Shown one piece after another: positions 39,261-51,200 of a DNA stretch of 64,000 nt. Positions within the stretch are counted from its first letter, which is position 1. Every line of letters starts with the position of its first letter. This stretch comes from Bagarius yarrelli (Eukaryota > Chordata > Actinopteri > Siluriformes > Sisoridae): positions 5,893,510-5,957,509 of the forward strand of contig VCAZ01000003.1 of the NCBI GenBank assembly GCA_005784505.1, read 5' to 3'. The notes below the pieces were generated by a model, which was not told the DNA's origin, made no database searches, and worked only from the letters and a program-made list of their open reading frames with translations. The translations under genes and the position numbers were made by a program.

Positions 39261-42200
39261 AGGGGTCTAACCTCATGGGCTGCTCAGCATTGGTTCCACA
39301 CTCCGTTCTCTTCACATCTGTACACTTAAAGCCATTTCACATGATCAGTCATTGGTACAAAAGAAAACAGGCTTGATACATCAGCAGAGAATTTTGATAC
39401 ATCAGCAGTTCTTTAGTTTTTTAGCAGTTACTTTTTTACTTTGGAGCCACTCAGAAAACATTAGCTCTTTTTCTGTAATTGTTGTCTTATTTATAGATTC
39501 TTGCTAAAATGTATCTATTTAATCATTCCATAGGATTCAGAAGGGGTGGAGATCATGCTAGGAGTGTGTTCTTCAGGCCTGCTCATCTACCGAGACCGGC
39601 TGCGCATCAACAGGTTCGCTTGGCCCAAAGTCCTTAAGATCTCCTACAAAAGGAATAACTTCTACATTAAAATCCGACCCGGAGAGGTGAATTTAGCGCT
39701 TAAACACACATATGGACCTTTTATTGCACAATACTGAAAAATATTAGATATTCAAACTTTATAATAATTTTTGGTGTTTGTTACCAACATCAAGTTTGAG
39801 CAGTTTGAAAGCACGATCGGCTTCAAACTTCCTAACCACAGAGCAGCCAAGAGACTCTGGAAGGTTTGCGTGGAGCACCACACCTTTTTCAGGTAAGCAT
39901 GAAAGGAGTGGGAATTAAAATGAACAGTTAGAGAATTCTGGGAATTTGGCAAAAATTATATAAACTTTTTTTATATAAACAGTTTTGTAAAAATAACATA
40001 AGAACTGGAACTTTCTTCACTTCCACTGCTTCATAAAATTTGGATCTGACGGATCCACATATGTGTTTGTTCACAATGGTGGGCGGGGCTAAATAAACAG
40101 TGACATCCAAGCAGGCGTCAATCTTCTTTTAAGGAAGCAGTGCTTAACCACTTTATTACGTCACAGATAAGAACATTTCAAGATCTCAGTTTATAGTCTA
40201 TAGTTTTATCTTTATAGTAACAACAATGTTTTGAGTTGTAAAACCTACAGGATGTGTTTATAGCACAATGGTCTCATGCCAAAAGATTAAGGAAATTTTG
40301 ATGTCTCAGTTCATGACACCTTTAAAATCAAGCTTTAAAATCCCATGATTCGTCATTTCAGCTGCAAGCCTGTTGTATTTGATAGGTTATAACATACTAT
40401 TCTCTAACAGGTATTAAAGACTAAACAAGAAAGAACCAAATATATGGTCAGAATTTTCATCATCTGTTGTATAAAAAAAATCACTAGTAAAGAGTTAAGT
40501 CACATTTTGGGATCTGTTTGGTAATGTAATCATTATACTGAATCATCGCACTGACCTATGATCAGTGTATGCCAGTAGGTAATCAAAGCATATGCACATT
40601 ATTTATTAGGTTGGTATCTCCTGAAACTCCACCCAAAAAGTTTCTGACTCTTGGTTCCAAGTTCCGCTACAGTGGCCGAACCCAGGTCCAAACGAGACGG
40701 GCCAGTTCACAGATAGTTCGGCCAGCTCCCTTCTTTGAGCGCTCCACCAGCAAACGCTACATCATGTCCCGCAGTCTAGATGGAGGTTGGTTTAGTCTTT
40801 CTCTTCCAAAAGTCTGTAATTTTTGTTTAAATGCTTAATTACTGATGCTAGCTTGTTTGCATGTGAATATTAAATGTTAATGTATGCAAATAAATTACAT
40901 CTGTACAATAATAAGGACTTGGAATTAGCAGAACTGTTTGAAATTAATGGGTACTCAATATGGTAATGAACTGCATTAGGTTAATGCTGAGACAACTGGA
41001 GCGTATATGGATTGCATTATTTACAGAATCTTTTTAAATTAAATTATCCACAAGCTGAAATGCTAAATTAATTTAAAATAAGTGTGTCTTCCATTTCACA
41101 TTAATGCATATCTGATATATTATTCAATGACATTATTAAAACATGGTTTCCTGTACTATGGCAGACTTTAAACAACGCCTGCCACCAGTTTGAGTTACTG
41201 TAGTCATTTAGTATAGGACATTGACTGAAGACAGTAATGACTTAAGTTAAGATTATAACTGTAACTGTAATGTATTAAATGATTTAGCATCTCTTTTACC
41301 ATCATCTATTAATAGAGGGCATTGTTTTTCATTAAATTTTACTTGGCCAAGAGCTTGTACACGTCAGGAGTCCAAGCTGTTTCTCACATTAACGCCAACA
41401 TGTTTTTGTGCCTCTGCTAATGGCAGCATGTCCGTCAGCCTTATTGGAATTTGTGTCATTGTTATCTTTTTGTGTTTACATTGCCTTTTTATACAGCATG
41501 GCCTTTACTCTCCTTCTACCAACTGTTTTTATCAGCTGGTACCAGACCCCTATTAACGTTGCTTTGCTGTATCTCTGCTAAGAAAGGCTTGTTGCTGTAC
41601 TGGAGTGACTAAAGCCCAGTGTTATTTTGTTCTCCATTCTTTACTGAAACACAATGCTGAAAGCAAGACCACAGGGTTTTATCATTATTGCCTTCAAATG
41701 CACGTTTACACTCTCTGTTTCTCCTCATGTTTCTAATTAGTAGAGAAAATTATAATTGTTTTGCCACCTGAGAGAACGCAGAACCTGTAGGCTTTTGATT
41801 TTGACTGTCAGTCTTAACCAGAGGTGGGTAGAGTATCCGAAATCTGTATTCAACTAAAAGTACAAGTATTTATAAAAATATATTTATTCAAGTAAGAGTA
41901 AAAGTAACAATCTAAATAGTTACTCAGGTAAGAGTAAAACATATCTGATGAAAAAACTACTCAAGTAGTTAGTTACTAGTTTCTTCTGATCTAATAGACA
42001 CAAAGCAAAAATCCACGAATGAAAACTACTCGGCGAGTTTTCACATTCCGTCTCCTCCAAAGTCTCTCTGATCTGCTTATATAAAACAGGTTACAGTAAA
42101 TAAAGCTAATCTCAGTCCTGTGATGGACATTAACATCATATCACCTGTCATTTGCAATCAAATCTCAAACACACACAGAAGTTTTTCTAACAGTAACTCC

Positions 42201-45200
42201 GTCTTTTTTTCCACCTTTTGAAAGCAAATCCTTTAAAAATATACTTTATTTTACATTTTATGATTATGTAAATGGATAATTTAGGTAGGATTAAAGTAAA
42301 TTATTTTGATTTTGTGTGGATATCCTACACTTTAGTCAGGTGTCAGGAAAAACTTTACTTACGTGTCGGAATTGTTGTATAAATCAGTTTGCTGTTTAGT
42401 TTGTTTAGTTTTGTAGTAAACAGATATGGCAGATGTTTAGCATATAAACTCATGAATGTGTGTTTATTTGTAAAGGTTTTTTGTTAGGTTTCACAAGATA
42501 TTTGTCATTTTTTTGTGTGAAAGCGCATATGAGGAAAAATATTCTGACAGTGTGTAAAATGTGGTTTTACAATAATGTTAAAGTCCCCATAGATACCAAA
42601 TGATTATTAAATGGGTTCGAATAGGCGTCATTTTGACCTCACTGCTACGTTTTTTCAGGTCGGAGCTGGAATTCTTGTACGCTGTGATGTCAGTTCGTTT
42701 TGGTTTACACAGCATGCATCACATTATGAAACAATTTTTTTTGACATATTAGAGTAAAAACATGAATCTGAGGCCATGTCTGATCTGCTTTCGATAACAC
42801 ACACACGCCTTCCTCTGCTTCATCTTTTCACCCATTAAACGTGCGCTATACTTAAGCGGAGGATTCGTGGCACCATCTCGCGAAGTAGCCTATTCAAAAT
42901 CTCACGAGACTTGCGCACTATTCATATGAAATAATTATATTTTAAAAATCTCATATTTATCAATATTTGACCGTAACGAAGGAATGCTGTTTTAAAAGTT
43001 TTTCAATAAAAATGTACTTGAGTACCAATAAAAGTGCTCATCTTTAAATATAAAATTAAAAGTTACCCAAAAAATTTACTTGAGTAAATGTAACAAAGCA
43101 AATGTAATTCGTTAATACCCACTTCTGATCTTTACACAATGGTTTTAACTGCTAATATTGTTACTTCCTGAATTTAGTAAAGAAACATTCTCCCGGATGG
43201 GGACAGTTTGGTTGCAAAATGATTAAAAAAAAAAACGTTTTATCTTATTTAAGTTATTATTGTCTGCATTGTATGGACTTTTAAGAAGGTACATGTTTAA
43301 CATACAAGAAAGTTATGAAGAAATGAATTGATGCTAGTGCTAGAATAGATAGCAGTTGCTACTGAGGTGCATTCTTCTGGAAAATAAATTTACTCAATGG
43401 CACTCACTTCTAGGACTTTGTTTAAGTGTAACGTTTTTCACCTTGTACACCTAGTGGACCATCAAGGAGCTAAGCATAATAAGAAAATTTAGTGTTGGAT
43501 TAAAAGGCTCGAATTCAATAGATTTTAAACTTTCTTGTGTTTGACTGCTTTATCTTTGATTGTCACCCAGTAACTGTTAATTAAACATCTACAATACTTA
43601 ATCATATCCACCAATATAAGCTCTGTATAATGTTTTAAACAAAGCCAAGTAACAATGCTTGATAAGTTGCAGGCACCTTTAAGTGTTTATTTAAATTTTT
43701 CATCTTGTACACCTAGTACAAGCCCTATAAAGCTAAGTTATAAATAACAGCCTTAAAGAATGCAGCTATCATCTAGTGTAATATTATGTAGATATGTGTA
43801 GATTATTTCTTTTGTGGTGCAGCAAAAAAGTATCGCATTGTCAGAGGTTGTGAAGTTTGAAGCCTTAAAAACACCTACAGCCATCCATAGCCTGGAGTCC
43901 AAGCAAGTAAAGTTCAAGCATATGTATAAACATAATTATGTGACTTTCTTAGTGCTGAAACCTACAAAATTTTAATGAGTGTTTTTATATGTTCTATTTT
44001 GCAAATTAAATGGTAAATATTACTGTGGTGTAACGCTGTACCTCAGTTTGTAGACACATGGTGTCTTTCCAGTTATCTAGTCAACAAGTCTTCTTGTGAT
44101 GTTGACTTTCTCCTCAGCTCAGCGGAGCATTTCCCAGATCACACTGACAGGATCTAAACCACTTATCGCTATGAATGGCACTAAACCAGCAGGTAGATAC
44201 GTGCATCTGCAACCCCTAGCCTAGAAAAAAAACAGCTTGCTAGTCTGGAAGGTTATAGGTGCAAATTTTCTCGTTGTCCAAATGCTGCAGTCCTCAGACC
44301 AGCTCTGCATGCTAATGACTATTTTAGCTAATAGCCTAGCATGTACAAGCTTACTGCTAGCTACAGTTTCTCCTTGCTTTTGTCTTCTGGAAATAATGGT
44401 CAGCATGACTCATACATGTCTGCTTATTTTAGATTGATCTTGTTGGCTACATCTCAGGATACTCCCTGGGTTACATTGAGGACATTGAGATGTTGGGTCA
44501 TCTAGAGATTAGATAATAAATTAAATTTTTAGTCTGAACTCAAAATAATTATATAAAACATGCATGATGGATGATATTTAAAGACAAAGCCTGGGAATAG
44601 GGATTTGTAGATTTCTGGCCCAGCTTGTTGGATAGGTTTCTTAAAATGAATTATTTAGATTTATGTTAATAACTTTTTTCCCTCATGAGGCCTTCCATTT
44701 TAAATTAAATTTCATATAAACTACATTAATTAGCTATAACATTATCACTGAAGTGAACTGAGTGTATAAAGCACATGTAAGAATCTGAGAAGCCAAACTA
44801 TAATAGCTGAACATTCAATTCGGAGCTTTCCAAAAACTACAGGACTCCCTGGATGTTCTCAATTATGCAGGGTTTAGTAACTACCAAAAGGGATTTAAGG
44901 AGGAAGAACTGGTGCACCAGTGACAGTGCCACAGACAGGCTTATCGATGCAGACAGGCTTATCCATGGGTAATGAAGGCAAATCTGTCTGTTCCAGTCCG
45001 GCAGAAAGGGGAAAGAGGGTAGGGGAAAGGGCCACATACCCCTTTAAATAAAGATTTTTTGGCGTCACACTTCAAACATAGGAGTGTGAGAAATTTCACA
45101 GCTACAGCGGCAACATGGCTGCACAAGCGACCAAAGAAAATGTATTTATTACATTTAATGCTGTGTTCATATTTTACCATCACGTTTTAAAAAAAATTTA

Positions 45201-48200
45201 TAAAAAAATCTCCAATCACTTTTGCTTACATTACACTGTTATATTTTATATATTATATTTTTACTTCTATTTTTTTACTTACTCTGTTTTAAGGGCCAAA
45301 AGGAAGAGATAGGCATAGAGGTAAGCGTAGGGGCAGGGGTATAAAATGGAATTGGGACTGGGCCTAAGTAAATAATTAGGCATGTAAATTAATCATACTG
45401 TAACCTTTTAATTACTTTTTAATTACACTGTTCGTTTGGGCAAAGAAAATGAAATAGATGCATTAAACTTTAATGGATTCAAATAGTGGAATAATAATAA
45501 TCATAAATGGTAATCATATTTACAGTATTTATTATTAATATTATATTATGGCCAAAATAAGTATAGTGTAATAGCAGAAAGGGTGCAGAAGCAGTAAAAC
45601 ACCTAACTACATAAACCGAAAGATTTTTGAAATAGTATAAAAATCAGTATACACTGCAGTAACCTGAATGACATGCTGACTGTGCTTTGACTTTGTATGT
45701 TCACAACAGAGTTATTATTGTGCTATTTGGATTTGCTTTTGATTCTTGTCCTAGATCAAGGCTAATAACTGGAAATAAGGGCTGCAATTTTGTGTTTTTG
45801 GTATGTTAATTTTGCTATTGCTTTGATGCTGTTCTGTTCTTATTCCTATTCCTGAAAATGAATGCAAGATGGCTTTGCTCATTTTGATTGCAATGTCATG
45901 ACTTCAGTATCCATGCAAACTAAATATTTTAATTATTATGCAACGAATGAAAAGCTGTTTGTGCGTGTGTGTTTGCATGCGGTAGAGATGGGCACAGCAT
46001 TGTACGGTGCTGCAAAGGGCATCGCCATGAGTGATCTCATCACCACAATCACTCCAGAAAAGAAGGCAGAGGAGAAAAAGTCAGAAGAGGAGGAAGTGGT
46101 GCATGCAGAAACTATTGTTGTGGAAGAAGAGGATGAGACAACCAAGGCTACAGAAATGTCCCTGCAAAGTCCACTAACACCTGTCCGACAAGACACAAGG
46201 GTATGATGCCTCTCTACTTTTTCTTTAAAATGGAGCAGTGAAATGTGTATTGATTGTGTTATATTTCTTTTAAGTAATTGAACCGGCTGATTGAAAAGTC
46301 CACAGTCAATCTTTCTATGGATTTATTTTTTTGGCAATAATACATTATAATTCTAAAACAGCTCCAGAGACAGATCATAAGTAATTACAAACAAATCCCG
46401 AGCAAATCAACATCACAGATGTCACAATCAAACTGTATTATGTTGATTGCAAAATTATCTCACAGCTTTTGTAAAAAGAAGAACAGTCTCCACGTCTCAG
46501 TGATGATATGACGATATGAGATTAACATTTACCAGTACACAGGATAAATGCAGTCATGCACTGAAGATAAACTGAAAAGATCATGTGATACTTGTGTTGC
46601 ATTCAATAATTGATCCTTTTTTAAAAACTGTTCAGTATGTGGAGGTTTAAATACTAAAATAAAGGTTCTGAAAGACTCTGAAAACTGATCTTAGGAATTA
46701 CTAATAAACAACAAGTAATTCCTGTCGTGCATCCCTTTTATTTTATAATTAAATCAAGAGTAATAGATCGAATATTACCATTACTTTTGACAGAATTGTA
46801 TTATTTGTCTTATTGGGTGGTGTAAGACAAATAAATGGTGGTGTTAGTAAGACAATTAAAGTAGTCAATTATTTTCCGATAGCAGTATATCTCTGAGTGT
46901 TTTAATCCTCTTACACCAAAGCAGGATGCCAACAATAACTTTTTTTGTCATATCCACATAGCAAATCGCGTGCTGTTATTAGTCATTTCTTCATTTCTCT
47001 TTTTTTGATCTCTTTAAATTAATAGGACAGACAATAACAGCTTGCCTTCCTACAGAGAAAACACAGAATGCCTTCGGTTTTAAAGACATTTCAAAGTTGT
47101 GTAAAGATTTATCTCACACTGACACTGGAATAACCTTTAAAATGCTTGTTGAATATTTTTTCTAATGGATATTTTTCAACTAAATTATTTTAAAACATAT
47201 ACCAGACAGGGTTTAACCTCACAGTAGCACTTAAATCACTTAAATTAAGATTATAATAATTTAATTTTAAAGCACAGTCCCACCCCTCTCTCTCTATCTC
47301 CCCCATTTCATCTCTATCTGTCCTTAAAAGAGGCAAAGCAACAAACAAATTAATATTCTTTACAATATTTTATGTTTTTTTAAGAAAATGTTTAGCTGTT
47401 TCCCTATTTATAAGTAAGTAACTCTAAGTTAATTACACATTTTTCTCATTAACTGTAACTAATTACTGGAACATTTATTTTGTTATTAAATTATGTAACA
47501 CTGTTCCAACACAGATATATATATATATATACAGAGAAAGAGAGAGAGAGAGAGAGAGAGTCTACCATCAATATAAACCTGTGATCTGCCTTGTCTCTTA
47601 TAAAATTAACATTATTATCATTATTAACTTTCTGTAATGGATGTGCAGTCAGCATGAGTCAGATTATTATGACTGTAATACTGTATCCTACAGTGCTGTA
47701 AGTTAAGTGCAGGTGATGGCCATCTGGCACAACTATCACTCTTACATTTGTCATGAAGCAGTTTCGAGAACCACTATTAAGTCTGTAAAATCACCTTTTA
47801 TTGCACTTTCCTGATTTATTCATAGATAAAAGCAATGAGTTCAATCAAAAAATCAGGTAATTTGGAAAGATTTAATTCACTGACCTTGAACTTGTCCTGA
47901 TGAAGACACAGCAAATACCTAGCAATGTATGTGTAATGCATATGTAAGAAATAATAGATTGATTTCTTTCTTGGCATGCTTTCAAACGGATGTGTGCTTG
48001 TTTGCACAATACAGACTGATTTTACAGACACTGCTATTGATGGGGAATTGACAGCTACTGAGGTTTGTAATATAGCTGGATTTTTCTTGCCATTACACAC
48101 ACCAGCACATTTTTTGTTTGTTTTCATTTTTGGTTTAATTAAATACACTATACAGACAAAAGTATTGGGACACCTAACTATCCTTAAGTATATTTTGAGC

Positions 48201-51200
48201 ATCCTATTCCAGATTTAGTCTCACTCTTATTCGTATGTTTAACTGTACATGGCTAATATACAGCTTGTGGAGTAAGCCTGTAATGATGTGCTCATTCAGT
48301 GACATTATGATTAGTGAGATCAGACATTGCTGATAGGTTTGGAGGTCTGGGGTGCAATTTGTGATTCATTCCAAAGATTTTCATTGGGATTGAGTCAGAG
48401 TTAGGGCTCTGTTCAGAACAGTCAGCTTCTTCCACTCCAAGCATAACATACCATGGCTCTGTCTGAAATTGCATACTTCTATACTATGTAGTAGGCAAAA
48501 CTGCAATGTTCGAAACCTGAGTATGCGAAACAACAAGTGCTTTAAGTAGCTTTAAGTACTGAAAGAGAAAAACATTGTTTCTTGTAGTTAAACTGTTACT
48601 ATTTTAACGTATTTCAGGTTAAACATTATTCAGCCTTTAAGGTAGACTAAGCAATTTTTAGTTTTTATATTTGACCTGAAGACCAGGTTCAAGCCCCACC
48701 TCTTCCAACGGCAGCCTGAGTTGTTGATCTAAAGACCTGGGTTTGAGCCCCAACACCAGCCTGAGGTGTTGATCTAAAGACCTGTTGGGTGCTTGAATAA
48801 GACCCTTAATCCTTCCTGCTCCAGAAGCGCTGTATCATAGCTGACCCCCAACTTACTAAGAATGGGATATGAAAAGAAAGAATTTCACTGTGCTGTAAAA
48901 ACATTTATGTGACAAAATAAAGGCATTTACATTTACAAACACCCGCAGCAAATAAGCAGTAAGAAGCATGTCTAGTAGTGATAGGAAGAAAACTGCTCAC
49001 GGTGTTGCCAGATTGAGCGAGTTTCTGCACAATTAGTAGGGAATTAGACAGAAATGTAGTCAGCCGCTTTTACTTCTTTTCTGTTGAATCATCTTATTAT
49101 AATTTATTTTGGGTTTTTTTTTCATCAATCATCCTTATTTTTGTTTTCACCGGCATAATTGCTGCATTACCTGCAAGATTCTGTTGTTGTTTCTCAACTT
49201 TCAATTTTGTGTCTCTCGTTAGCAGTCGGATCAGGAAGACGAATCTGAAATAGGGATCCAGGTGAGGCGACTTTACGAATATTGTTCGTTTTCAACAGAG
49301 TTTCCGCTGAATCACCAAAGACTACTATTATATCCTGCTAAACTAATTTGTTCTAAAATACTCAATGCTTTATGTAGTACACTTGTATGGATATGGAGCT
49401 TTAGATTAAAGCAAAGGTCCAAAGTTGTCATCTTAGGGACTATTTACTGTTTCCTTCAGGGTATTTTTGTAGTAAATGTACCTTTTGATACAGAAACAAT
49501 ACCTAAATTTTCTGTGTGAAATTTATCTCAGAAGTATACTGTTTTTAGGACAAATCAGTTTAGCAGGACATCCCTAAAATGCTACGAAAAAATATCAGCA
49601 TATAATTTTAACAATACCAGGAGATAAAGTTACATTTCTATCACCGGGGTGTTCTTTTAGAGGTACAAACAAGAAGGTACAAAATGTACCAATGTTCAGA
49701 GCTACATTAAAGCTACAAAGCATTTGCACTCTATTAGGAACATTCCTGTATCGTGATGTTTCTGTGTATACTTGTCGTCAAAGTGTGCACAGCATTTATA
49801 CTTCCTGCAACAATATATTGTTTAAATGTTTCAACGTTTCAAAATACACATCATTTGTGACAGTAGGTTGATATATTGATGCCTCTTTCCCTCCACAGCC
49901 CAGTTTTATAAGGAGAATTAAAGGAGAGAATGTGTTTATCAGACATAGTAAACTGATGCTGGAGGTTGGTAAGGAATAAGTGATGCAGTGCATGGAGTTA
50001 AACTAAAGACTGAAATTAAAGTGTGTGTGTGTGTGTGTGTGTCTGTAGCATTGTAGGTATGGAAGCTTGGCCCCAGATCTATGTTTATTCACCCGAACAG
50101 TTCTAAAAACATGGAATAAGTGTGACATTTTCTTAACATTTGCAGTTTAAACTGGTTTATAGCACTGCATGGTTTGGATTGTGTTTTGCAGTTTGGTGTT
50201 GAGCGTTTTGTTTTTGGCTCTACCTCAATGTAATTGCAGGGGCGGTTCTAGGATTTCATACTTAAGGGGGTTAGACCTCACTACTGTTACTGATAACACT
50301 ACTTAGTGTTCTGGCTGTGTACTGCAGAATGTTAAACGTACAAATATAAATGCAAACAGTCAAATAAAGCAACATCTTTTCTGTTTATTACATGCGGCAG
50401 TTACGATGTGAATGCAGCCATTAATGAAGCAATATTCACAAGATAATATTGGTGCTCATAGCTGAATTACCTTATCTTAGATTATGGTTATTAACAACCG
50501 TATGGAAAATTCGTTCTCACATCTTTTATCCGTCCATTCATTGTCTATACCCGCTTATTCCTAATCAGGGTCACGAGGATCTTCTGGTGACTATTCCCAG
50601 TTGTCATTGGGCAAAATGCAGGGGTCACCCTGGACAGGTCACCAGTCTGTAACAGGGCCACATACAGGCAAATCACATTCACACTTACTCCTATAAGCAA
50701 TTTAGAATTACCAATCAATCTAACATACATGTTTATGGACGGTGGGAGGAAACTAGAGAAACTGGACTAAACCTATGCAAGCACAGGGAGAACATTCAAA
50801 CTCCACACAGAAAAATCCCTTGCAGGGGATACGAACCTTCTTTTACAACATATTACCTTATTTTAGTAAATCATATACACAGCCTAAGATTTAACTAAAT
50901 TATCAATTTATGGCTAGTTTGCTGTGTTATCTTATGTTTAGTTTGTATGTCCTGTGCTGGGCTCCATATTTGGAACGCTAGTTTACGACGGCAAATTTCC
51001 ATAGACACTGACTTTACGCATTAAATGTATAAATACAGCCTAAACAATTTTTTTTAATTCTAGAAAATGCCTTCTATAACCCTCTGCGCTTAGCGAGCAT
51101 GAAAGTGATTTTCTTGACATCATCTTCCTGGGTTTAAGGGCCTGAAAAGACAGACAGGGGGCCAAAAAAATCTAGACCCGCCTCTGTTCAGCTTGTTCTT

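Larger units (their letters stand above)
48063..49225 (+). other. epb41l3: Intron with DNA-transposon remnant and SINE
   Basis: It contains a family E remnant (48150-48450) and a family B SINE (48675-48930). Nothing else is supported. Confidence 0.6.

Noticed and set aside
45936..46196. 86-codon minus-strand frame
   Set aside because: Antisense shadow of the acidic exon 45986-46200.
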